Shown piece by piece: positions 1 through 6,733 of a stretch of 9,582 nucleotides of DNA. Position numbers and translations under genes: made by a program. How positions within the stretch are numbered: the first letter of the stretch is position 1; each line of letters opens with the position of its first letter. The stretch comes from an uncultured Burkholderiales bacterium (GTDB lineage Bacteria; Pseudomonadota; Gammaproteobacteria; Burkholderiales; Burkholderiaceae), in assembly GCA_903845315.1 (NCBI GenBank), contig CAIMWY010000288.1:1-9582 (forward strand), written 5' to 3'. The notes below the pieces were generated by a model. That model was not told the origin of the DNA. It saw nothing but the letters and a program-made list of their open reading frames with translations, and did no database searches.

Positions 1-1
1 C

Positions 2-706
2 GACACGGGCGAGACCCGCGCCATGCGCACCAAAGAAGATGCAGCCGACTACCGCTACTTCCCCGACCCCGACCTGCCCCCGCGGGTGATTGGTCGCGAC
101 TGGGTGGAGCGCGTCAAAGCAGAGATGGCCGAGCTGCCCCGCGTGATGGCCGAGCGCTTTGTCACGCAATACAGCTTGCCTGACTACGACGCCACCTTGC
201 TCACACAAAGCAAAGCCGCTGCGGCTTACTTTGAAACTACCTCGCAAGCGTGTGGCCAACCCAAGCTGGTCAGCAACTGGATCATGGGTGAGGTGTCACG
301 GCGCCTGAACACGGACGACGTGACGTTTGACAAACTGCCTGTGAGCAGCGCCCAGCTGGCCGCATTGATTGGGCGCATCAGCGACAACACCATCAGCAAC
401 AACGCGGCCAAACAAGTGTTGGATGCCTTGTGGTCTGAAGGCATAGAGGGTGCACATGGAACGGCGGCAGACGCAGCGCGCGTGGACGCCCTCATCGAAG
501 CCAAAGGCCTCAAACAGATGAACGACAGCGGCGAGCTGGAAAAAATCATCGACGACGTGCTCGCCGCCAACCCCAAGAACGTGGAAGAGTTCAAGGCCGG
601 CAACACCAAAGCACTCAATGGCTTGGTGGGTCAAATCATGAAAGCGAGCAAGGGCAAAGCCAATCCTGCGCAAGTCAACGAGATGCTCAACCAGAAGCTG
701 GGGTAA
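2..706 (+). CDS. gatB: Aspartyl/glutamyl-tRNA amidotransferase subunit B, C-terminal part (5' end outside window)
   Basis: GatB is the tRNA-binding and kinase-side subunit of the GatCAB amidotransferase. The complex converts Glu-tRNA(Gln) and Asp-tRNA(Asn) to Gln-tRNA and Asn-tRNA in the cytoplasm, using ammonia made by GatA. The reading frame is open from the first complete codon (base 2), so the gene begins upstream; 234 residues are visible of a protein usually near 480. The first visible residues ([20 protein letters not shown], then PDPDLPP) are the conserved end of the catalytic cradle domain. The rest is the helical and YqeY-like tail domain that grips the tRNA elbow, ending in the typical [20 protein letters not shown] at 23 is internal, not a start. 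gatA and gatC probably lie upstream, but this cannot be seen. The stop TAA at 704-706 is in the same frame as the next gene. Confidence 0.97.
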   Translation, partial: DTGETRAMRTKEDAADYRYFPDPDLPPRVIGRDWVERVKAEMAELPRVMAERFVTQYSLPDYDATLLTQSKAAAAYFETTSQACGQPKLVSNWIMGEVSRRLNTDDVTFDKLPVSSAQLAALIGRISDNTISNNAAKQVLDALWSEGIEGAHGTAADAARVDALIEAKGLKQMNDSGELEKIIDDVLAANPKNVEEFKAGNTKALNGLVGQIMKASKGKANPAQVNEMLNQKLG

Positions 707-781
707 GCCATCGCCCAAGACCTTGACCCCCTCCCGCCCGCCCCAGCACCCCACAGCGCATGGGAAGACGCACAAGGTCTC

Positions 782-1336
782 TTGACGGGCTGCTTGTTCG
801 TGGCCTTGGGGGTGTGTTTGTTTCGCGAGTCGGGCTTGTTCACCGGGGGCACCACGGGCGTGGCGTTTTTGGCGCACTATCTGTTGGACTATTCGCTGGG
901 CGGCGTGTTGTTCGTCATCAACCTGCCGTTTTATGTGTTCGGCTGGCGCAAGCTGGGCCACGTCTTCACCCTCAAAACTTTTGCGGCGGTGGGCTTGCTG
1001 TCGGCCTATGTGGAGCTGCTGCCGCGCTGGATTGGGTTTACCCACCTCGACCCGGTGTTTGCGGCGGTCATGGCGGGGCTGCTAGCAGGCACGGGCATTT
1101 TGATGTTGATCCGCCACGGCGCCAGCCTAGGCGGCGTGACCATCATGGCGGTCTACTTGCAAAAGTCACGCGGCTGGCGCGCAGGCAACGTGCAAATGGT
1201 GGTGGACTTTGCCATCTTGCTGATCGCCTTTGCCGTCTCAGACGCCAGCAAAGCCTTGCTGTCCTTGCTGGGTGCGGCCGCGCTGAACATGGTCATTGGC
1301 GTGAACCATCGCAACGGCAGATACCACGGGGTGTGA
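782..1336 (+). CDS. YitT-family (DUF161) integral membrane protein
   Basis: This is a short polytopic inner-membrane protein of the YitT family; its transport role is not established. From the TTG at 782 it has 184 residues with about five hydrophobic segments near residues 1-14, 38-55, 66-80, 92-112 and 137-155, perhaps a sixth at 157-174. The glycine-rich TGGTTG motif after the first segment (21-26) and the SLGGVTI motif (115-121) are typical of the family. The C-terminal DUF2179 domain of longer relatives is absent, as is usual for proteobacterial short forms. The start is uncertain: the same frame is open back to the gatB stop at 706, and the upstream codons read PHSAWEDAQGLL, which resembles the N-terminus I recall for relatives. 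No ATG, GTG or TTG lies there before 782. AAGG at 774-777 could serve as a close ribosome site for TTG-782. It probably shares a transcript with gatB. Confidence 0.85.
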   Translation: MTGCLFVALGVCLFRESGLFTGGTTGVAFLAHYLLDYSLGGVLFVINLPFYVFGWRKLGHVFTLKTFAAVGLLSAYVELLPRWIGFTHLDPVFAAVMAGLLAGTGILMLIRHGASLGGVTIMAVYLQKSRGWRAGNVQMVVDFAILLIAFAVSDASKALLSLLGAAALNMVIGVNHRNGRYHGV

Positions 1337-1353
1337 GCGTTTTAGCTCACGCC
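1330..1353. terminator. Hairpin between convergent YitT-type gene and pyrE
   Basis: A nine-pair stem with one G-T pair (GGTGTGAGC against GCTCACGCC) encloses the six-base loop GTTTTA. It spans the last codons of both genes: the TGA of the YitT-type gene (1334-1336) is in the left arm and the pyrE TAA (1344-1342, minus strand) is in the loop. No T-run follows the stem on either strand, so a canonical intrinsic terminator is not shown. It may act as a two-way weak terminator or 3'-end stabiliser. Confidence 0.5.
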
Positions 1354-2040
1354 GTAACGCTCACGGTACGCCTGCGTGCGCGCCAAGTGCTCGCCCATGG
1401 CGTTGCCGGGTTGGGCCTGCAAGTAAGTCAGCAAGTCGCTCAGCTCGGCAATGGCACACACCTGCAAACCCACTTGCTCGCGCACATACTGCACCGCGCT
1501 ATAGGGCACGTCTTGGGTGCTGCCGTCGGCCTGTTGCTCGGTGGCCATCTCTTGGCGGTCCAAGGCAATCACCACCGCATGCGGCGTGGCGCCAGCGGCC
1601 TTGATCAAGGCAATTGACTCACGGGCCGCAGTGCCTGCGCTCATCACGTCATCCACAATCAACACCCGGCCTTTGAGCGGCGCACCCACCAGGCTGCCGC
1701 CTTCGCCATGGTCTTTGGCTTCTTTGCGGTTGTAGGCAAATGGCACGTTACGGCCCAAGCGGGCCAACTCAATCGCCACCGCGGCGCCCAGTGGTATGCC
1801 TTTGTAGGCGGGGCCAAAAATCATGTCGAAGGCCATGCCGCTTTGCACCAAGCGCTGGGCGTAAAAGCTGGCCAACTTGCCCAACTTGGCCCCGTCGTCA
1901 AACAATCCAGCATTGAAAAAATAAGGCGACATGCGCCCAGCCTTGGTTTTGAACTCCCCAAACTTGAGCACCCCGCAATCCAGCGAGAATTGCACAAATT
2001 CTTGCGCCAACGCGTTGTTGGCGGCCGCACCTTCTGTCAT
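1342..2040 (-). CDS. pyrE: Orotate phosphoribosyltransferase
   Basis: PyrE joins orotate to 5-phosphoribosyl-1-pyrophosphate to give orotidine 5'-monophosphate, the fifth step of de novo pyrimidine synthesis; it is a cytosolic dimer. The product has 232 residues, slightly longer than the E. coli enzyme. The PRPP-binding motif VLIVDDVMSAGTA is at residues 126-138. The flexible catalytic loop YNRKEAKDHGEGG (103-115) holds the conserved lysines. FKTKAGRMSPYFFNAG (29-44) and YKGIPLG (79-85) are also classic. The start ATG at 2040-2038 was chosen because the conserved sequence begins soon after it and AAGGAA (minus strand, 2052-2047) sits six bases upstream. The frame stays open further upstream, but that part overlaps the exonuclease gene and is not PyrE-like. 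Its start codon overlaps the divergent exonuclease start region, so its promoter must lie inside that neighbour. An insert around 166-178 (ATEQQADGSTQDV) is polar and probably a surface loop. Confidence 0.97.
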   Translation of the reverse strand: MTEGAAANNALAQEFVQFSLDCGVLKFGEFKTKAGRMSPYFFNAGLFDDGAKLGKLASFYAQRLVQSGMAFDMIFGPAYKGIPLGAAVAIELARLGRNVPFAYNRKEAKDHGEGGSLVGAPLKGRVLIVDDVMSAGTAARESIALIKAAGATPHAVVIALDRQEMATEQQADGSTQDVPYSAVQYVREQVGLQVCAIAELSDLLTYLQAQPGNAMGEHLARTQAYRERYGVS

Positions 2041-2053
2041 GGGAAATTCCTTG
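2038..2053. promoter_or_regulatory. Shared two-way translation start region (pyrE / exonuclease III)
   Basis: The sixteen bases CATGGGAAATTCCTTG serve both genes. On the minus strand they give AAGGAA, six spacer bases and the ATG of pyrE. On the plus strand they contain ATG at 2039-2041, and also GGGAA followed five bases later by TTG at 2051. The core GGAA-A-TTCC (2042-2050) is a perfect inverted repeat about one base, so the same pairs can look like a ribosome site in both directions. The pyrE site is convincing; the plus-strand use is likely but less certain. Confidence 0.6.
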
Positions 2054-2842
2054 TTCAAACTGACCAGCCTCAACCTCAATGGCATCCGTTCTGCAGCCCG
2101 CAAAGGCGTTGAAGCTTGGCTCGATAAAGCCAAGCCCGATTGTATTTGCGTGCAAGAAATCAAAGCCCAAGCCGCCGATGTGGTGGGCCAGTTCGACACC
2201 CTCGCCGGTTTGCAGGGCCACTTTCAGTATGCCGAGAAAAAAGGCTACTCGGGCGTGGGCGTTTACGCCCGCCACGAACCCAGCGACGTGGTGGTGGGCT
2301 TTGATGGCGGCGAGTTCGATGCGGAAGGCCGCTATGTCGAGCTGCGTTTTGACACGCCTGCGCGCAAGTTGTCGGTCATCAGCAGCTACTTTCCCAGCGG
2401 CTCATCCGGCCCTGAGCGGCAAGAGGCCAAGTACCGCTTTTTGGCGGCGCTCTACCCGCACCTTCACGCGCTCAAAACCGGGCGCGAGTTTGTGCTGTGT
2501 GGGGACGTGAACATTGCCCACCAACAAGCCGACCTTAAAAACTGGCGTGGCAACCAAAAAAACAGCGGCTTCTTGCCTGAAGAACGTGCCTGGTTGACGC
2601 AACTCACCACCGAGGCCGGTGTGGTCGACGTGTACCGACAGCTCCACCCCGACACCACCGACGCTTGCTACACTTGGTGGAGCAACCGCGGCCAAGCCTA
2701 TGCCAACAACGTGGGGTGGCGCTTGGACTACCACTTGGCCACGCCAAGCCTTGCGGCCAAAGCCCGGCTTGCCGACATCTACAAAGACGAAAAGTTCTCC
2801 GACCACGCGCCCATCACCATCAGCTACGACGGCTTGTTGTGA
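2039..2842 (+). CDS. Exodeoxyribonuclease III (AP endonuclease, ExoIII/APE1 family)
   Basis: This enzyme of base-excision repair nicks DNA 5' of abasic sites and removes blocking groups from 3' ends, using a divalent metal. Numbered from TTG-2051 (263 residues), the catalytic residues of the family are all visible: N8 in SLNLNG, E36 in VQEIK, Y113, D152 and N154 in GDVNIAH, D226 in RLDYHLA, and D251-H252 in FSDHAP. NNVGWRLDY is a hallmark of the ExoIII branch. The start is ambiguous. ATG-2039 adds MGNS and has no purine-rich site before it. TTG-2051 gives a family-typical MFKLTSLNLNG N-terminus and has GGGAA five bases upstream. The reported span uses the ATG. The frame also runs back to 1931, but that part is antisense to pyrE. 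The stop TGA shares its A with the next gene's ATG, so this is probably the first gene of an operon. Confidence 0.93.
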   Translation: MGNSLFKLTSLNLNGIRSAARKGVEAWLDKAKPDCICVQEIKAQAADVVGQFDTLAGLQGHFQYAEKKGYSGVGVYARHEPSDVVVGFDGGEFDAEGRYVELRFDTPARKLSVISSYFPSGSSGPERQEAKYRFLAALYPHLHALKTGREFVLCGDVNIAHQQADLKNWRGNQKNSGFLPEERAWLTQLTTEAGVVDVYRQLHPDTTDACYTWWSNRGQAYANNVGWRLDYHLATPSLAAKARLADIYKDEKFSDHAPITISYDGLL

Positions 2843-4569
2843 TGCGTGACTTGTTCCCTTTTCTTCGCCCTTACGCATTACGCGCCAGCTTGGCAGGTCT
2901 TTTTTTGCTGCTCGCTGCCGGCACGACCTTGGCATTTCCTTGGGCCCTCAAGCAGTTGATCGATGAGGGTTTGAGCCAACCCAACGCAGGCGCCGACTTG
3001 GCGCTGCACTTTGGCGTGTTGTTTGGGGTGGCGGCTGCCTTGGCTGTTTTTTCAGCCATTCGCTTTTATTTGGTCACTTGGCTGGGCGAGCGCGTGACCA
3101 CCGATTTGCGCAATGCTGTGTATTCACATGTGCTGCACCAAAGCCCCAGCTTTTATGAAACCACCCAAACGGGCGAGGTGTTATCGCGCCTGACCAACGA
3201 CACCACCCTGATTCAAACCGTGGTGGGTTCGTCCTTGTCGATGGGCCTGCGCAACCTGATCATGGGCTTAGGCGCCTTGGGCATGCTGATTTGGAGCAAC
3301 CCGATGTTGATGCTGCAAGTTGTGGGCGTGCTGATTTTGGTGGTCTGGCCCAGTGTGGTGCTGGGCCGCCGTGTACGCCGACTGTCGCGCGCCAGCCAAG
3401 ACCGGGTGGCTGACGCCAGCGCCATCGCCGCCGAGGTGCTCAACGCCATACCTGTGGTGCAAAGCTACAACGCCGAAGCCAACGAATCGGTGCGCTTCAT
3501 ACGCGCCACGCAGCAAGCCCTCAGCACCGCGCTCAAGCGGGCCAAGGCGCGTTCAATGCTGGTCGGCTTCATCATCTTGGCTTCTAGCGCGGCTTTGTTG
3601 TGGGGCCTCTACCAAGGCACGCTCGCCGTGCAGCAAGGCAGTGCCACAGCGGGTGAATTGGGACAAACCGTGGTGTACGTGCTGTTGCTGGCCAGCGCCT
3701 TTGCCGTGCTCGGCGAAGTCTATGGCGACATCTTGCGTGCCGCCGGCGCGACCGAGCGCTTGATGGAGTTGTTGCACACCCGCTCTAGCGTTGTCTCGCC
3801 GACCCACCCCCAACACAGCCCATGGCCACCGGCAGGCTCCTCGGTGACTTTGCAGCAAGTGACCTTCCATTACCCATCGCGCCCGGACACTGCCGCCATT
3901 CAGTCCTTCTCCGCCCACATTGAACCCGGCCAAACCGTCGCCTTGGTGGGCCCGAGCGGCGCCGGCAAAAGCAGTTTGATGAACTTGCTACTGCGCTTTC
4001 ATGACCCAGACGAAGGCAAGGTCTGGCTGGACGGCTTGCCCGTGCAACAGATGGCATTGCATGCGCTGCGCCAACGCATTGGCATCGTGCCGCAAGAGGC
4101 CGTCATTTTTTCTGGGAGTGCTTTCGACAATATTTTGTATGGCCAGCCATCGGCCACCCGTGAACAAGTGCTGGCGGCGGCCAAAGCGGCGTTTGCCGAT
4201 GAATTCATCGCGCAGTTGCCCCAAGGCTACGACACATTTTTAGGCGAACGCGGTGTGCGCCTGTCGGGTGGTCAGCGCCAGCGCATTTCGATTGCGCGCG
4301 CGATTCTGAAGAATCCTCCGCTGTTATTGCTCGACGAAGCCACCAGCGCCTTAGACGCCCACAGCGAGCGCATGGTGCAAGCCGCCTTGAGCAGCGCCAT
4401 GCAGGGTCGCACCACCTTGGTCATTGCACACCGTCTCGCCACCGTCCAACGCGCCGATGTGATTTGGGTGATGGACCATGGGGCCTTGGTAGAACAAGGC
4501 ACACACGCTGACTTGTTGCTTCAAGGTGGCCTGTACGCCAACTTGGCAGCTTTGCAATTCAATAACTGA
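2842..4569 (+). CDS. ABC exporter half-transporter (fused membrane and ATPase domains, MsbA/ABCB-like)
   Basis: The product has 575 residues, the usual size for a homodimeric type IV exporter of the inner membrane. Six hydrophobic helices fill about residues 16-300: the first at ALRASLAGLFLLLAAG, the second at LHFGVLFGVAAALAVF, and later ones near LILVVWPSVVLG and FIILASSAALLWGLY. The ATPase domain is complete: Walker A GPSGAGKSS (370-378), Q-loop Q418, signature LSGGQ (474-478), Walker B LLLLDE (494-499) and H-loop H530. The substrate cannot be read from sequence. It resembles lipid A and multidrug exporters, but nothing visible proves it is MsbA. ATG-2842 overlaps the exonuclease stop by one base, with no ribosome site before it, so translation is probably coupled. 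The frame extends upstream to 2665 only as a shadow of the exonuclease gene. Confidence 0.93.
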   Translation: MRDLFPFLRPYALRASLAGLFLLLAAGTTLAFPWALKQLIDEGLSQPNAGADLALHFGVLFGVAAALAVFSAIRFYLVTWLGERVTTDLRNAVYSHVLHQSPSFYETTQTGEVLSRLTNDTTLIQTVVGSSLSMGLRNLIMGLGALGMLIWSNPMLMLQVVGVLILVVWPSVVLGRRVRRLSRASQDRVADASAIAAEVLNAIPVVQSYNAEANESVRFIRATQQALSTALKRAKARSMLVGFIILASSAALLWGLYQGTLAVQQGSATAGELGQTVVYVLLLASAFAVLGEVYGDILRAAGATERLMELLHTRSSVVSPTHPQHSPWPPAGSSVTLQQVTFHYPSRPDTAAIQSFSAHIEPGQTVALVGPSGAGKSSLMNLLLRFHDPDEGKVWLDGLPVQQMALHALRQRIGIVPQEAVIFSGSAFDNILYGQPSATREQVLAAAKAAFADEFIAQLPQGYDTFLGERGVRLSGGQRQRISIARAILKNPPLLLLDEATSALDAHSERMVQAALSSAMQGRTTLVIAHRLATVQRADVIWVMDHGALVEQGTHADLLLQGGLYANLAALQFNN

Positions 4570-5900
4570 TGTCTTCACCTACCATTGCCATTGTTGGCGC
4601 AGGCCCTGCCGGACTCATGGCCGCCGAGGTGCTCAGCGCCGCAGGCTTGAACGTTCACGTCTACGACGCCATGCCTTCGGTCGGGCGCAAGTTTTTGCTG
4701 GCCGGGTTGGGTGGGCTCAACCTCACCCATGCCGAGCCCTTTGACCCGTTTGTCAGTCGCTACGGTGCGCGCAGCGCAGCCTGCACCCCGTGGCTGCAAA
4801 CCTTTGGCCCACAAGCCGTGCGCGATTGGGCGCAGAGCTTGGGCATCAACACCTATGTGGGCACGTCGCAGCGCGTGTTTCCTACCGACATGAAAGCCGC
4901 GCCTTTGCTGCGCGCATGGCTGCATCGCTTGCGTCACCCCCCACAAGGCACACCCGTTACCTTTCACATGCGCCACCGATGGAATGGCCAATTGCAAAGC
5001 ACCAACGTCCAAGCATCCGCCGACGCACCTCTTGCCCATCCGTTTGCATTGCAGTTCGACACCCCACACGGTCCACTCACCGCACACGCCGATGTGCTGC
5101 TGTTGGCCCTGGGCGGCGGCAGTTGGGCACGCTTAGGGTCCGACGGTGCGTGGCAAGCCTGGCTCACACAAGAAGGCGTTGACGTGGCGCCCTTGCGGCC
5201 ATCCAACTGCGGCTTTGATGTGCAAGTCAATCATCGCAAAGGCTGGAGCGAGCATTTCGCCAGCCGCTTTGCGGGCGAGGCCTTCAAGTCGGTGCAACTG
5301 TCGTTCACCAATGCGCTGGGGCAATCGATCAAACGCAAAGGCGAGTTTGTGGCCACAACCACGGGTATGGAAGGCAGCTTGGTCTATGCCGCGTCTGCCT
5401 TGTTGCGCGATGAGATCGAGCGCTCAGGCCACGCCACCTTGCACCTGAACTTGCGCCCCGAGTGGAGCGCTGAACGTGTGCTGGCTGAGGTATCGCACCC
5501 ACGTGGCTCTAAGTCTTTGTCTAGCCACCTCAAAAGTCGCTTGAACCTCAACAACTTGCAACTGGGCCTGTTGCATGAGGTGCTCAGCAAAGAAGCCATG
5601 CACCAGCCCGACCAACTGGCCCACACCATCCAGCACCTGCCCATCACCGTCTGCGCAACACGCCCACTGGACGAAGCCATCAGCAGCTCCGGCGGAGTGC
5701 GCTTAGAAGCACTCAGCGCAGAATTGATGGCACCCACACGGCCAGGACTGTTCTTCGCGGGTGAAATGCTCGATTGGGAGGCTCCCACAGGCGGCTACTT
5801 GCTCACGGCATGCTTGGCCAGCGGTCATGTCGCCGCTGGTGGCGTGTTGGCCTATGTGCAGACGCGCTCAGGCACAAGCCCGAACACGAGCCCACTATGA
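4569..5900 (+). CDS. HI0933/BaiN (YhiN)-type FAD-dependent flavoprotein, TIGR03862 (PP_4765)-like
   Basis: This 443-residue protein starts with an FAD-binding Rossmann fold: GAGPAG at 10-15 after a beta strand, then an acidic residue ending the second strand near [26 protein letters not shown] near 37-56 is the characteristic second motif, in which relatives often read GRKxLxTGGGRCN. The closing FAD loop [27 protein letters not shown] is near the C-terminus. I recall this variant as the TIGR03862 (PP_4765) branch of the HI0933 family. Family members are often named NAD(P)/FAD-dependent oxidoreductase or aminoacetone oxidase-like, but the reaction here is unknown. ATG-4569 shares its A with the stop of the ABC gene and has no visible ribosome site, so it is probably translated by reinitiation. 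No signal peptide is seen; it is likely cytosolic. Confidence 0.9.
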   Translation: MSSPTIAIVGAGPAGLMAAEVLSAAGLNVHVYDAMPSVGRKFLLAGLGGLNLTHAEPFDPFVSRYGARSAACTPWLQTFGPQAVRDWAQSLGINTYVGTSQRVFPTDMKAAPLLRAWLHRLRHPPQGTPVTFHMRHRWNGQLQSTNVQASADAPLAHPFALQFDTPHGPLTAHADVLLLALGGGSWARLGSDGAWQAWLTQEGVDVAPLRPSNCGFDVQVNHRKGWSEHFASRFAGEAFKSVQLSFTNALGQSIKRKGEFVATTTGMEGSLVYAASALLRDEIERSGHATLHLNLRPEWSAERVLAEVSHPRGSKSLSSHLKSRLNLNNLQLGLLHEVLSKEAMHQPDQLAHTIQHLPITVCATRPLDEAISSSGGVRLEALSAELMAPTRPGLFFAGEMLDWEAPTGGYLLTACLASGHVAAGGVLAYVQTRSGTSPNTSPL

Positions 5901-5912
5901 TTGCCTCTTTCT

Positions 5913-5928
5913 ATCAAGCGCACTTGAT
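5913..5928 (+). promoter_or_regulatory. Perfect 6-bp hairpin just before panD
   Basis: ATCAAG-CGCA-CTTGAT forms a perfect six-pair stem with a four-base loop, 12 bases after the flavoprotein stop and 6 bases before the panD ATG. It occupies the place where a ribosome-binding site would normally be, and no AGGA-like sequence is seen there. No T-run follows, so it is not a convincing terminator. It could affect panD translation or be an operator; either is inference. Confidence 0.4.
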
Positions 5929-5934
5929 CTAGCC

Positions 5935-6339
5935 ATGTTTCGCACCCTGCTCAAATCCAAAATTCACCGCGTTGTCACAACCCAGTGCGAGCTTCACTAC
6001 GAAGGCTCCTGCGCGATCGACGAAAACCTGCTGGAAGCAGCCAACATGTGTGAGAACGAACAAGTCCACATCTGGAACATCAACAACGGCGAACGCTTCA
6101 TCACCTACGCCATCAAAGGCGAGCGTGGCTCAGGGCTTATTTCAGTCAACGGCTCTGCCGCACGCCGTGCCAGCGTGGGTGACTTGTTGATCATTGCGTC
6201 ATTCGCGCAAGTGCATGAAGACCAAGTGGCTGGCCATCAACCTCAGTTGGTGTTTGTGGATGAGAAGAACCAGCAAGTGGGCTTGCGCCACCATGTGCCT
6301 ACGCAAGCTGCGCCGGGGCATGGGACGGATGAGTGTTGA
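5935..6339 (+). CDS. panD: Aspartate 1-decarboxylase proenzyme
   Basis: PanD decarboxylates L-aspartate to beta-alanine, the precursor that PanC joins to pantoate to make pantothenate and so coenzyme A. It is a pyruvoyl enzyme that cuts itself between Gly and Ser. Here HYEGSC places the cut at G24-S25, giving a short beta chain and an alpha chain with a pyruvoyl group from S25. R54 and Y58 in ERFITYAI match the substrate and catalytic residues of the E. coli enzyme, and [14 protein letters not shown] is the other conserved block. The length of 134 residues fits, with a slightly longer polar tail ([15 protein letters not shown]). ATG-5935 was chosen because [13 protein letters not shown] is the family N-terminus; the frame is open upstream only as a shadow of the flavoprotein. 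It has no clear ribosome site and sits directly after a hairpin. It may be the last gene of the exonuclease-ABC-flavoprotein row. Confidence 0.97.
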   Translation: MFRTLLKSKIHRVVTTQCELHYEGSCAIDENLLEAANMCENEQVHIWNINNGERFITYAIKGERGSGLISVNGSAARRASVGDLLIIASFAQVHEDQVAGHQPQLVFVDEKNQQVGLRHHVPTQAAPGHGTDEC

Positions 6340-6358
6340 GCTAGGCTTTGAGCTCAGT
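6335..6358. terminator. Hairpin between convergent panD and small minus-strand gene
   Basis: TGAGCT (6337-6342) pairs with AGCTCA (6351-6356) around an eight-base loop, and two further G-T pairs extend it to 6335-6358. The left arm begins with the panD stop TGA, and the right edge touches the stop of the minus-strand gene (6360-6358). No T-run follows on either strand. It is laid out like the hairpin at 1330-1353, so a two-way transcript end is plausible but not proven. Confidence 0.4.
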
Positions 6359-6627
6359 CAAACCATGACATCCACCCGAGGTCTTGTTGGATCAACCACG
6401 GCAACACGTTGAGGCTGATAACGGGTGTACATGAGTTCGCCCACGACTTCGTTGGTATGAAAATCTTTGACTTTCACAGTCGCACCTGAGCTAACCTGCT
6501 GCATCTTGTAGGACACCCCTAAGCGCAACGCATCGGGCATAGGAGAGGGCTTTGACGTAGCAGGACGAATAGCAGTCATGAGGCTGTTGAGGGATTCATA
6601 TGCCCTCACTGTCACAGCTCTTCGCAT
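6358..6627 (-). CDS. Small hypothetical protein (89 residues)
   Basis: I do not recognise this gene with confidence. The frame on the minus strand begins at ATG 6627-6625, with GAAGG about ten bases upstream; a TTG at 6636 is possible but lies only one base from that site. The first 30 residues are basic and polar with proline and serine (TAIRPATSKPSPMPDALRL). The second half looks like beta strands: VSYKMQQVSSGATVKVKDFH, then EVVGELMYTRY and RVAVVD. This faintly recalls the FlaG motif (VKVxDxxTGEVI), but the acidic positions differ and no flagellar gene is near. There is no membrane segment or signal peptide. Support for a real gene: no other frame explains the region, a ribosome site is present, and a hairpin separates its end from panD. 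Against: it is short and the region is more A/T-rich than its neighbours. Confidence 0.5.
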   Translation of the reverse strand: MRRAVTVRAYESLNSLMTAIRPATSKPSPMPDALRLGVSYKMQQVSSGATVKVKDFHTNEVVGELMYTRYQPQRVAVVDPTRPRVDVMV

Positions 6628-6649
6628 CCATTTCAAGCCTTCGACCCAT

Positions 6650-6669
6650 CCATGACTCAGATGTCATGC
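6650..6669. promoter_or_regulatory. Inverted repeat 1, operator-like (CATGAC-N6-GTCATG)
   Basis: CATGAC (6651-6656) and GTCATG (6663-6668) form a perfect six-base inverted repeat around six bases. Scored as seven-base half-sites, the right half is an exact GCATGAC on the minus strand and the left half is CCATGAC. It lies in the gap between the small minus-strand gene and the hydrolase gene, 22 bases upstream of the small gene's ATG. The shape fits a dimeric regulator site; no regulator can be named. Confidence 0.4.
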
Positions 6670-6694
6670 ACAGCGCAAATCTGAACAAAAGTTA

Positions 6695-6716
6695 CGCATG
6701 ACAAATTAGACATGCG
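6695..6716. promoter_or_regulatory. Inverted repeat 2, operator-like (GCATGAC-N6-GACATGC)
   Basis: CGCATG (6695-6700) pairs with CATGCG (6711-6716); the next position (A6701/A6710) mismatches and C6702/G6709 pair. The half-sites are GCATGAC and, on the minus strand, GCATGTC, again around exactly six bases. Its centre is 46 bases from that of the first repeat. It ends 17 bases upstream of the candidate -35 element of the hydrolase promoter, a position where activators often bind. Confidence 0.4.
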
Positions 6717-6733
6717 CGCATCGGATGTGGGTT

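Noticed and set aside
296..1045. A 249-codon minus-strand frame over the gatB end and the YitT-type gene.
   Set aside because: It is antisense to conserved coding sequence and has no recognisable domain.
760..1617. A 285-codon plus-strand frame with an ATG start across the YitT-type gene and the end of pyrE.
   Set aside because: It runs through two real genes in other frames and its translation is low-complexity Gly/Arg/His sequence.
1931..2038. In-frame upstream extension of the exonuclease gene from ATG-1931.
   Set aside because: The added residues are antisense pyrE sequence and are not part of the exonuclease family; two suitable starts exist at 2039 and 2051.
5761..5934. In-frame upstream extension of panD from 5761.
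   Set aside because: It overlaps the flavoprotein C-terminus in another frame, and PanD must keep its short N-terminus so that self-cleavage falls at G24-S25.
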